NCBI GenBank assembly: GCA_051745305.1
Contig: JBNJDY010000021.1
Span: forward strand, 1 to 25,455
Length of the DNA stretch: 25,455 bases
From: Saliniplasma sp051745305
GTDB lineage: Archaea; Thermoplasmatota; Thermoplasmata; Halarchaeoplasmatales; Halarchaeoplasmataceae
Direction of reading: 5' to 3'
Positions 1 to 6,331 of this stretch are shown in pieces (position 1 is the first letter of the stretch; every line of letters begins with the position of its first letter). The notes beneath the pieces are model-generated. The model was given only the letters and a program-made list of their open reading frames with translations. It did not search any database and was not told the DNA's origin. A program made the translations under genes and the position numbers.

Positions 1-386
1 GACGCTTATACAGGTGAGATTCTTGAACAGGAGTATGATGAAGAGGACGATTACACAGAAGACATCCTTAAATACAAAATAAATCACTCTGGTGACTTCA
101 ACTATGATTGGTACTATTTGATAGGTCCCAAAAAAGCTCTAAAATCGTTTTTGATATGGCCGGATTGATCTTATAGATTCATCCAGAGTACCTGGTACTT
201 ATGGATCCAGAAAGATAAGAGATGCAGATCAAAATCCCGCACTCAAGTCATAGCATAGAAATTGTTAGAGATGAGATAGAAACTAAATCGATACCTGGAT
301 TTACGTCAACACTCCTGTTAATGACAACGATAATAGCCATGGTAATTTATTACAAGAAGAAATTGCGAACTATAGTCAGCGAGTAA
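1..386 (+). pseudogene. Decayed PepSY-domain surface protein (3' part, paralogue of the next gene)
   Basis: Frame 1 is open from base 1 to a TGA at 166-168 and encodes a PepSY tail (DAYTGEILEQEYDEEDD, then YLIGPKKAL) that matches the PepSY repeats of the intact gene at 565-2256. From about 153 the homology continues in frame 3: PEYLVLMDPER, then IPHSSHSIEIVRDEIE, which aligns with VPHFSTHTIDIARNEIG near the intact gene's C-terminus. It ends with a hydrophobic segment and a KKK tail before TAA 384-386. This second part contains in-frame TAG (174-176) and TAA (216-218). A middle section of roughly 200 residues present in the intact paralogue is missing. The tail begins SIPGF before its membrane segment, similar to archaeal PGF-CTERM sorting tails, which the intact copy lacks. 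The 5' end lies outside the window. Frameshift, two stops and a large deletion make it a pseudogene unless there are sequencing errors. Confidence 0.75.
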
Positions 387-390
387 AAAA

Positions 391-410
391 CCTCTTCCTT
401 TTTTTCTATT
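391..410 (+). terminator. Pyrimidine-rich terminator after the PepSY pseudogene
   Basis: CCTCTTCC followed by a run of seven T (399-405) directly after the TAA at 384-386. It has the C-then-T layout of the other gene ends in this window. Archaeal intrinsic termination needs mainly a U-tract and no hairpin is apparent. Confidence 0.5.
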
Positions 411-525
411 ATTGTTATGAATTTAGGTCTACAAATAATGTCTTAAACCTAATGTCACTCGCTTCTTTAAAAATTCCGTCTAAAATCACACAAAATCAAC
501 TTTGTTCGAAAATAGTGAAATAAAG

Positions 526-533
526 CTTATAAG
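526..533 (+). promoter_or_regulatory. TATA box for the PepSY surface protein gene
   Basis: CTTATAAG, preceded by an A-rich BRE-like stretch, lies about 35 bases before the ATG at 565. Transcription should start about 25 bases downstream, near 553-557, giving a leader of roughly ten bases. The same core occurs before the genes at 4355 and 17791. Confidence 0.6.
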
Positions 534-564
534 CAAATAAGCACAAATAATAGGTTGTGATAGC

Positions 565-2256
565 ATGAAAACAAATAGATTGTTTACAATAATGGTGGTA
601 GCCTTGATATCGATGTTCTTATTGATCTCAGGGACGACCATAGCATTTAGGGGGAATAGACTATCTTCTGAACCGGTTCTAACGGAGGATGACGATGACT
701 ATGAGGATGATTATGAGGAGGAAGACGACGATGATTATGAAGAGGATTATGATGATGACGATGATGACGACTATGACGACTATGACGAAGGAAAAGGAAG
801 AAGAAGGGGTGTAGGTAGAAGATGGGATGGTACTCAAGGTACTTTTGTTTCCTTTGAGCTGTTAGAAAATGGTGTTAAAAATTACACTCTACACACAAAT
901 AACACGGATCTGCATCTTTTCGAAAGTGTGATAATTCCGGACCTTGAAATCGACGATATAGAAAGGAAAGGAGCACTTTTCGAGATGGAAGGTGAAGATA
1001 CAGACCTAAGGATCTACGACGTTGCACCAGCTCTGATGAAGATAGATGCAGAAACCGATCACGATGACTACTTAAACCCTGATCAGGATTCTTTGATAGG
1101 ACACTACGAAGCAATAGATATTGCATACCAACAAGCAAATGGAACACTGATCGAGTTGGAACTCGATGAAGATGACGGCAGTTATATCTACGAGATCGAA
1201 ATAGTAAATGAAAACACATCATTTGAATTTGAAATCGACGCTTACACAGGTGATTTATTAGAATTCGAAACCGATGAAGAAGATGATTTTGACCTAGATT
1301 GGGATGAGTTGATAGGTCATGAAGCAGCTCTGACTAAGGCATACGAACTAGCAAATGGAACACTGATAGACTTTGAACTCGATGATGATATGTACGAAAT
1401 AGAGATTTTAGGTGAAAACAAAGAGTATGATATCGAGATCGACGCTTACACGGGAAATATCGTCAGTTTAGATGTGGAAGATAGAAAAGACCAACCTCGT
1501 ACTGTGAGCTTTAATTTAGGTGACCTCGAAGTTGTGGAACAGGATGGACCCAATCTTGTCTTAGCATACGAGGATTATACAGCTAGACTTCTCTCAATTA
1601 CAGAGGGTGATGGACAATGGGAAGATTCATTGGAAATTTCCACGACCAACGGATTCGTCAACTACACTTTCACCGAAGACTTGTTCCTGGTGTTCCGGAT
1701 GACTGACTTTGAAATGCAGAAGAGAGAACGTGAAAGAGAACGTGAGATGGAGAGAAATATATCTAACAGCATATCTCAAGGTAAGATCGGTGGAGAAGTT
1801 ATCATCGACAGAGACGAAAAGGGATTTTCAGAGATGTCAGTAAGTTACTCGGACATGCAGATGATGACACAAGTAAGAAATAAAGATAGAATTCAAATAA
1901 CGGTTTCTTCGGATACACTCGGCAGTGAAGGTAAGATCATCGCTGCGAAAATGTACAGAGAGGCATTTAACATCGACAGTCTTGAAGAACTGGAAATTAC
2001 ATTTGACGGTGAAGAGATCGAGATGGCCGAGGATTATGAAGATCTGTTAGGATCTGATGAAGCTAAATATCTAGTGAGCATGGGTTCGGAAAAGATCGAA
2101 GTACTGGTTATGGTGCCACACTTCTCAACTCATACTATAGATATAGCCAGGAACGAAATAGGGTCACTTTTAGATTTCCAGTACTTTTTACCCGTAGTGG
2201 CCATAACAGCTTTGATAGTCATCGCTACAGTTTGGATAGTAAAAAAGGAGAACTAA
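565..2256 (+). CDS. Secreted, membrane-anchored PepSY-repeat protein
   Basis: A 563-residue protein. Residues 1-28 form a signal peptide or N-terminal membrane segment (MKTNR then a hydrophobic core). Residues 41-75 are almost pure Asp/Glu/Tyr, followed by a basic patch (KGRRRGVGRRW). Two PepSY-type repeats follow at about 177-237 and 248-305, each with LIGHxxAxxxAY, ANGTLI and EIDAYTG. A charged RERERERE stretch lies near residue 395, and a C-terminal membrane helix at about 540-559 ends in KKEN, placing the bulk outside the cell. PepSY domains are known mostly in peptidase propeptides and cell-envelope proteins, but no peptidase domain is visible. A TATA box lies at 526-533; a C/T-rich terminator follows. 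The upstream neighbour is a decayed paralogue, so this looks like a tandem duplication with one copy lost. Molecular function is unknown; the acidic tract could bind cations (inference). Confidence 0.85.
   Translation: MKTNRLFTIMVVALISMFLLISGTTIAFRGNRLSSEPVLTEDDDDYEDDYEEEDDDDYEEDYDDDDDDDYDDYDEGKGRRRGVGRRWDGTQGTFVSFELLENGVKNYTLHTNNTDLHLFESVIIPDLEIDDIERKGALFEMEGEDTDLRIYDVAPALMKIDAETDHDDYLNPDQDSLIGHYEAIDIAYQQANGTLIELELDEDDGSYIYEIEIVNENTSFEFEIDAYTGDLLEFETDEEDDFDLDWDELIGHEAALTKAYELANGTLIDFELDDDMYEIEILGENKEYDIEIDAYTGNIVSLDVEDRKDQPRTVSFNLGDLEVVEQDGPNLVLAYEDYTARLLSITEGDGQWEDSLEISTTNGFVNYTFTEDLFLVFRMTDFEMQKREREREREMERNISNSISQGKIGGEVIIDRDEKGFSEMSVSYSDMQMMTQVRNKDRIQITVSSDTLGSEGKIIAAKMYREAFNIDSLEELEITFDGEEIEMAEDYEDLLGSDEAKYLVSMGSEKIEVLVMVPHFSTHTIDIARNEIGSLLDFQYFLPVVAITALIVIATVWIVKKEN
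1093..1479 (+). repeat. Two PepSY repeat units inside the surface protein
   Basis: The units at about 1093-1275 and 1306-1479 share GATAGG(A/T)CA near their starts and ATCGACGCTTACAC near their ends, so they repeat at both DNA and protein level. The pseudogene at 1-386 begins with the same unit end (GACGCTTATACAGGTGA). Confidence 0.7.
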
Positions 2257-2266
2257 AAACATATTT

Positions 2267-2287
2267 ACCCCCCTTTCTTTTTATTTT
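2267..2287 (+). terminator. C-run/T-run terminator
   Basis: ACCCCCC then TTTCTTTTTATTTT, starting 11 bases after the TAA of the PepSY gene. It resembles the tails at 7641-7663 (minus) and 21131-21152. It sits immediately before the ribosome binding site of the next gene, so some read-through into the 2302 gene is possible. Confidence 0.55.
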
Positions 2288-2301
2288 AGAGGTGATCAAA
2301 A

Positions 2302-2580
2302 ATGACGTATGTCGAAATAGCTTATAATGCAACTTTAGGTATAATGACCGTTCTCTCGTTAACCCTATCGATAATATCTGGGATCGGGTATAAACGTACA
2401 CATAACAGTAAATTTCTTTTTATCCTATTAGCGTTCATATCATTCTTCATCAAAGGTATTTGGCTTTCCTATAATTCTTACATGTACCCACTTGAAATGG
2501 ATTTCGATTTGTGGCTACCCGTATTAGTCCTTGATAACATGATCCTGATATTGTTCTATTTGACATCCCTTAAGAGGTAA
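2302..2580 (+). CDS. Small three-TM membrane protein paired with a wHTH regulator
   Basis: A 92-residue protein with three hydrophobic helices at about residues 8-28, 38-58 and 68-89, and short polar loops (GYKRTHNSK; SYNSYMYPLEMD). Start ATG 2302 follows an excellent ribosome binding site, GAGGTGATC, with four bases of spacing, matching the archaeal 16S anti-SD. Four bases separate its TAA from the ATG of the winged-helix gene, and that gene's SD lies within this gene's last codons, so the two are translationally coupled. I do not recognise a named family. The pairing suggests a membrane sensor or anchor acting with the regulator, which is inference from adjacency only. Confidence 0.8.
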   Translation: MTYVEIAYNATLGIMTVLSLTLSIISGIGYKRTHNSKFLFILLAFISFFIKGIWLSYNSYMYPLEMDFDLWLPVLVLDNMILILFYLTSLKR

Positions 2581-2584
2581 ACAA

Positions 2585-3109
2585 ATGGAAGAGTCTGACC
2601 TGGATCTGGATAGTAGAAAGAAGATCTACAAAGTTATAAAAGAATATCCTGGACTTCACATGAGAGCAGTCCATAAAAAAACCGGGATGAGTCTTAACTT
2701 GGTCAAATATCATCTTGAAAAGCTTGAAAAGATGGAGATGGTGAACAAAATAGACGAGGAAGGTTACAAAAGATATTATCCTGTAGAATATTCCGGTGAA
2801 AAGTTAGATTATAAAGATAGAAGATTACTCGGTATATTACGGAAGGAGATACCCTTCGGAGTGGTCGTTTTCCTGTTAAATAAAGGTGGGAAGGCAAGGC
2901 ATAAGGAGATCAGTGAAAAACTAGACCTTCCGGCTTCAACACTTTCTTACCATCTAAAGAAACTAGAAAATAAGAACATCATAAAAAAATCAGACAGCAC
3001 TTACGAGATTATAGATAAACAACACGTTTCCCATCTACTCCTGGAATATGCCCCTCCAGATGATCTAGTCGAAAGGTTCGTAGATGCCTGGGAAGATTTT
3101 ACATTATAA
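2585..3109 (+). CDS. Tandem winged-helix transcriptional regulator
   Basis: A 174-residue protein with two winged helix-turn-helix domains. The first spans about residues 9-67 (RKKIYKVIKEYPGLHMRAV, then MSLNLVKYHLEKLEKMEMV and a YKRYYP wing). The second spans about 80-146 (RLLGILRKEIPFGVVVFLL, then LPASTLSYHLKKLENKNII). In both, the recognition helix is the xxVxYHLxKLE type seen in ArsR/MarR-like archaeal regulators. The C-terminus (LLLEYAPPDDLVERFVDAWE) matches the short tail common in archaeal tandem-wHTH proteins. No ligand domain or cysteine cluster is visible. Its SD is AGAGGT in the end of the preceding membrane protein gene. It probably binds DNA in the cytoplasm; its targets cannot be told from sequence. 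Confidence 0.85.
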   Translation: MEESDLDLDSRKKIYKVIKEYPGLHMRAVHKKTGMSLNLVKYHLEKLEKMEMVNKIDEEGYKRYYPVEYSGEKLDYKDRRLLGILRKEIPFGVVVFLLNKGGKARHKEISEKLDLPASTLSYHLKKLENKNIIKKSDSTYEIIDKQHVSHLLLEYAPPDDLVERFVDAWEDFTL

Positions 3110-3135
3110 ACATTCAAATAATATATGGGTAATTG

Positions 3136-3172
3136 ATGATCTTTCCTCTGAGAACTACTGGTTCTTGATCAT
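3136..3172 (+). other. Two-stem hairpin downstream of the wHTH gene
   Basis: ATGATC (3136-3141) pairs with GATCAT (3167-3172). Inside, AGAAC (3151-3155) pairs with GTTCT (3161-3165) around a TACTG loop, with an asymmetric internal loop between the stems. It lies 27 bases after the wHTH stop. It could be a 3' UTR structure or RNA end; no strong T-tract follows, so it is not a classic terminator. Confidence 0.4.
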
Positions 3173-3241
3173 TTCAACATCTACAAAGATTAATAAAATA
3201 TCTCTTTATCTAGCTCATAAAAAATTCCTATTGGTGATCAT

Positions 3242-3505
3242 GTGCGTAGAGTTGTATTCCTCGTTGGTATAGCTGTGATATTTCTAGGGGTTGGTATGAC
3301 CTTGATTGCTGAATTTATCTATTCTCAAAGAGCTCCATACTTTTTTTGTGGATTATATACAGGGATAATCGGTATCATCTAGTCAGTCGTAGGGATTTTA
3401 AAGGGAGAAAAGCCAAAAAAACCTCTGAATATGGGTGATAGAAAGGATAAAGAGGCAGAATTTGAAAGAGGAGACCGTGACCATCTGACCTCAGGATGGA
3501 GATAA
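3242..3505 (+). pseudogene. Small two-TM protein reading frame interrupted by one in-frame TAG
   Basis: From GTG 3242 the frame reads (M)RRVVFLVGIAVIFLGVGM, then TLIAEFIYSQRAPYFFCGLY, then TGIIGII, and meets TAG at 3380-3382. The same frame continues without another stop as SVVGILKGEKPKKPLNMGDR plus a charged tail to TAA 3503-3505, 87 codons in all. The amber codon falls inside the second predicted membrane helix, and the flanking residues make one sensible helix with a basic stop-transfer tail. GGTGATC lies just upstream as a possible, somewhat close SD, and a T-rich tract follows the TAA. The simplest reading is a gene killed by one point mutation. Read-through or a recoded amber is less likely because TAG ends several ordinary genes here. 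A sequencing error is also possible. Confidence 0.5.
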
Positions 3506-3519
3506 CTAAAAAATAAGAT

Positions 3520-3535
3520 ATTTTTCTCTCTTAAG
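3520..3535 (+). terminator. T-rich tract after the amber-containing frame
   Basis: ATTTTTCTCTCTTAAG follows 15 bases after the TAA at 3503-3505. It is a plausible plus-strand termination tract before the convergent gene at 3562. Confidence 0.35.
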
Positions 3536-3561
3536 TCTGATTTTCAAATATTAGTATCATT

Positions 3562-4029
3562 TTACTTTAGATTATAGTAATTTTGTTTCATCCGCATCTG
3601 ATTTGGACTTTCGAAGTAAGCTATTACGTTGGGCTGAAAAAGATATACGATTATTATCAAACTGATTATACTGATTAATACGTGAGTAAAGATACCGAAA
3701 ATATCAACATCAGTAATATAGTCCGTAAAGGGTATTAAAAGGTGGATTATCATCAATATTATTGTTAAATACCTGGAATATTTTTCACCAAAATAAAGTT
3801 GAACACCGACTAATAAATAAAATACACTGAGTATGATTGCTATAGCTGTCAATGCTAAGAAAAACGGGGGAAAATAAAAGATCCATATTATCGCCAAAAA
3901 TAATACATAATATACGAAAAGAATGATCCATATCAAAAAAAATAAAAAAACAAAAAATATAGACAGTATTGTTATACCTATGGGTCTTTTAATTCTTGAT
4001 CGACCTAAGTTACATGATGTATTTTTCAT
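3562..4029 (-). CDS. Small multi-pass membrane protein (RPIGITIL-type)
   Basis: A 155-residue protein, very hydrophobic, with four to five membrane helices. It begins MKNTSCNLGRSRIKRPIGIT and has two adjacent helices, then LLVGVQLYFGEKYSRYL, a helix pair, and ends with IIVYLFQPNVIAYF plus a polar tail. The layout 'RPxGxTIL ... Y-R ... YLFxPxVxxYF' is one I associate with a widespread uncharacterised archaeal membrane family; this is recalled, not searched. The frame stays open upstream to ATG 4116, but I prefer ATG 4029 because the extra 29 residues have no ribosome binding site and the basic segment before RPIG is a typical N-terminus. The gene and its surroundings are more AT-rich than the informational genes. 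Function unknown. Confidence 0.65.
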   Translation of the reverse strand: MKNTSCNLGRSRIKRPIGITILSIFFVFLFFLIWIILFVYYVLFLAIIWIFYFPPFFLALTAIAIILSVFYLLVGVQLYFGEKYSRYLTIILMIIHLLIPFTDYITDVDIFGIFTHVLISIISLIIIVYLFQPNVIAYFESPNQMRMKQNYYNLK

Positions 4030-4116
4030 GTTTTCCCACTCATATAGATGTATTAAATAATAAAATCTTTGTTTAAATAAAATAGCGCCAATACAAGATA
4101 TCAAACCAGCTATCAT

Positions 4117-4325
4117 TCAGATCCATATCGACCCATAGAGATCTTATTTAGAACATATTATCCTTTGACCTTGAAAAAATAAAGTATGGCTGAAAGTGTT
4201 AAAAGCCTTAAGACACAGTAAATACACATGAGCTTAGATAAACATAGCTTCACTTTTAAATCTACCAATGAACAACAATCTATCACAATTATTCTATCAA
4301 AAACCAAAAACCATGAAAAATATTT
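4117..4325. other. Intergenic region between divergent genes
   Basis: An AT-rich stretch with no convincing reading frame, tRNA or long inverted repeat. Its left edge could hold the start region of the minus-strand membrane protein. Its right edge runs into the TATA box at 4326. I see nothing else in it. Confidence 0.5.
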
Positions 4326-4333
4326 TTTATAAG
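4326..4333 (+). promoter_or_regulatory. TATA box for the TPR/CxxCxGxG gene
   Basis: TTTATAAG centred about 25 bases before the ATG at 4355. This spacing puts the transcription start at or next to the start codon, so the mRNA is probably leaderless. A weak GGGAAGTG in the gap would then not be transcribed. Confidence 0.6.
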
Positions 4334-4354
4334 GACCGTTTCAGGGAAGTGTAG

Positions 4355-5524
4355 ATGAACAAAGAACTCCAGAAAAAACTAAGTAAAGCACTCAAAAACG
4401 TAGAGATATATCTTGAATTAGATCAAGAACTCAACGTTCCAGACAACATCAAAGAACTGGCAGACAAGGTGGAAAAAGCGGACAGTTCTTACATACTCAG
4501 TTTAGATGACCATGAACTATACCTTAAACTATCAACTTACTTTCTAAATTCAGACCCAAAACGGGCTGAAAACTTTGCAAAAAAAGCCCTTGAGTTGAAG
4601 AATTCCTTCGAAGGTTTTGTCCTCAGAGGCAACGCTCTTTTCAAGATGAAAGATTTCAAAGGAGCTATCGGAGCTTACAGTGACGCTTTAAAGTACAAAG
4701 AGGATAACCCAGCTTACCACTACAAAGCCAAAGCCCTCAAAAAAAGAGGTATGTACGAAAGGTCACTAGAATACTTTTCCAAAGCATGGGATATCGATAA
4801 AAAACCAGAGATCATGGCTTCTTATGCTGATTCCCTATTTGAATTAGGTAGAGTTAAAGAGGCAAAAAAGTACTATGATAGAGCTGATAAGACAGATAAT
4901 ACAAACTACAAAAACAAAAAGGTAAAACAGCTTATAAAATCAGCACAAAAAAAATCACTTCCATCTTACTTCGATAAGATATTAACTCTAGACAGCAAAA
5001 ACATCGAAGCTTGGTTGGGTAAAGCTGAATCTCACTGGAATCTGGGTGAAAAAGAAGAAGCGATCTCGGTACTAAACAAGGCGCAAAAAAGTATCGAAGA
5101 TGAACAACTAAAAAAGCGTCTCAAACATTACAAGAAGAACCTCATAAAAGATATCGAATGTGATCTATGCAACGGGTCAGGTAATTGCCCAACATGCAAC
5201 GGATCAGGAAACTGTGATAACTGCAAGGGTACTGGGAACTGTAATTCATGCGAAGGGAGCGGATATTGTGAAAAATGTAAGGGCACTACAGATTGCCCTG
5301 ACTGTGACGGCAGTGGAAAATCAGGTTGGTTCAGTAGATGTGACACGTGTGGAGGAAGCGGGACCTGCACTCACTGTAACGGACACGGGATGTGTATAAA
5401 CTGCGACGGAACTGGGAACTGCACAAAATGTGAAGGCAATGGTAACTGCCTCGATTGTCAGGGCAGTGGATCCTGTCCCGAATGTAACGGGAGTGGTACG
5501 ATCAAAAGAAGCAGTGATTACTAA
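4355..5524 (+). CDS. TPR protein with a twelve-fold CxxCxGxG zinc-finger-like array
   Basis: A 389-residue cytoplasmic protein with no signal peptide. Residues about 50-260 form TPR-like helical repeats (SDPKRAENFAKKALEL; AIGAYSDALKY; RSLEYFSKAWDID; KEAKKYYDRAD; EEAISVLNKAQK). From Cys269 there are twelve CxxCxG-type units, nearly all CxxCxGxG, at a strict nine-residue period, in two blocks of six: Cys269, 278, 287, 296, 305, 314, then a six-residue insert containing GWFS, then Cys329, 338, 347, 356, 365, 374. In DnaJ, four such motifs fold as two zinc sites and bind unfolded protein; here there is no J-domain and three times as many motifs. A role as a chaperone-like scaffold or metal store is inference. 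Its TAA overlaps the TAG of the convergent radical SAM gene. Confidence 0.85.
   Translation: MNKELQKKLSKALKNVEIYLELDQELNVPDNIKELADKVEKADSSYILSLDDHELYLKLSTYFLNSDPKRAENFAKKALELKNSFEGFVLRGNALFKMKDFKGAIGAYSDALKYKEDNPAYHYKAKALKKRGMYERSLEYFSKAWDIDKKPEIMASYADSLFELGRVKEAKKYYDRADKTDNTNYKNKKVKQLIKSAQKKSLPSYFDKILTLDSKNIEAWLGKAESHWNLGEKEEAISVLNKAQKSIEDEQLKKRLKHYKKNLIKDIECDLCNGSGNCPTCNGSGNCDNCKGTGNCNSCEGSGYCEKCKGTTDCPDCDGSGKSGWFSRCDTCGGSGTCTHCNGHGMCINCDGTGNCTKCEGNGNCLDCQGSGSCPECNGSGTIKRSSDY
5159..5497 (+). repeat. 27-base period coding repeat (CxxCxGxG x12)
   Basis: Twelve units of nine codons, six plus six, separated by an 18-base insert at about 5321-5338. DNA units vary (GGGTCAGGTAATTGC, GGATCAGGAAACTGT, GGTACTGGGAACTGT), so the protein pattern is conserved better than the DNA. 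This argues for selection and against a recent slippage expansion. Confidence 0.8.
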
Positions 5525-6327
5525 AATACAGGACGGCCTATCTGCTTGTACAGACTCTTTCTATCCTCAAAATAATCTTTGTCCTCATCGAATATCTGTT
5601 TATACTTCTCCAATAAAGATTCATCCAATATTTCCTGTAAATTTGACCATATACCTTCTCTCATGTTCAATTTATCGATATATATCTCAGTAACACCTAT
5701 ATCACCCAGCCTCTCAGATAGTTCCATCAAATCTTCAACATCATCGTTCTTATAAGGGACCAAAGGTCCGATAAAGACCCAGGTATTAACCCCTGAATCT
5801 ACCAATTCTTCGATAGCATCGAATCTTTTCTCTATAGAAGGTGCGTTTGGTTCGAACAATTTACGAAATTCATCTCCAACAGAAGTGATAGTCAATCCTA
5901 CGTCTGCATCCATCTCTTCAAAAAGATCTATATCCCTTGTAACAAGATCTGATTTAGTTTGAATTATTATGGGGAATTCCTTCTTATTCAACTGCTCTAA
6001 ACACATCTTTGTCAACTGGTAATCCTTTTCAACAGCCTGATAGGGATCTGTAACACTACCTATCCTAACGATGCCCTTTTCTTTCTTACTCAATTCCTCC
6101 GATAGTACCTTAGGTATGTTCCTTTTAACATCAACGAAACTGCCCCACTCTCTCTCTTCCTTTGTCACAAAAGGTGCGTAACAATATCTACATCCGTGGG
6201 AGCACCCCTTATAAGGATTCAACGAATAGTCCGACTCCAATCCAGAATCCGAAAGGGCAGTTTTACAACTTACCTCTTTTATTTCCACACCTTTTATCTT
6301 TGGTTTTTTCATATACATCAAATCCAT
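5521..6327 (-). CDS. Radical SAM protein, SPL/COG1533-like
   Basis: A 268-residue protein from ATG 6327. The radical SAM cluster motif is clear: NPYKGCSHGCRYCYAPF gives CxxxCxxC at residues 42, 46 and 49, followed by conserved VRIGSVTDPYQAVEKDYQLT and PIIIQTKSD segments of the SAM-binding half barrel. The NPYxGCxHxCxYCYA form and the SVTDPYQ motif are typical of the COG1533 group related to spore photoproduct lyase. Substrate is unknown. The frame is open to ATG 6348, but GGAGG overlapping the upstream nre stop lies eight bases before ATG 6327, which decides the start. The gene follows nre with a five-base gap or less, so the two are probably co-translated, hinting at a DNA repair role (inference). 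It ends with TAG then TAA, overlapping the convergent TPR gene by four bases. Confidence 0.85.
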   Translation of the reverse strand: MDLMYMKKPKIKGVEIKEVSCKTALSDSGLESDYSLNPYKGCSHGCRYCYAPFVTKEEREWGSFVDVKRNIPKVLSEELSKKEKGIVRIGSVTDPYQAVEKDYQLTKMCLEQLNKKEFPIIIQTKSDLVTRDIDLFEEMDADVGLTITSVGDEFRKLFEPNAPSIEKRFDAIEELVDSGVNTWVFIGPLVPYKNDDVEDLMELSERLGDIGVTEIYIDKLNMREGIWSNLQEILDESLLEKYKQIFDEDKDYFEDRKSLYKQIGRPVF

Positions 6328-6331
6328 ACAT

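Noticed and set aside
875..1222. Minus-strand frame of 115 codons
   Set aside because: Lies wholly inside the PepSY gene opposite its coding strand; Leu/Arg/Ser-rich composition is that of an antisense shadow.
3084..3272. Plus-strand frame of 62 codons overlapping the wHTH gene end
   Set aside because: No ribosome binding site, low-complexity product, and it overlaps the hairpin and the better two-TM frame at 3242.
4190..4216. GTGTTAAAAGCCTTAAGACAC as a possible inverted repeat
   Set aside because: Only the outer four bases pair; the inner positions do not, so it is not a real palindrome.
5128..5399. Other-frame open frames across the cysteine array
   Set aside because: They are by-products of the 27-base repeat; the CxxCxGxG frame is continuous with the TPR region and has a proper promoter.
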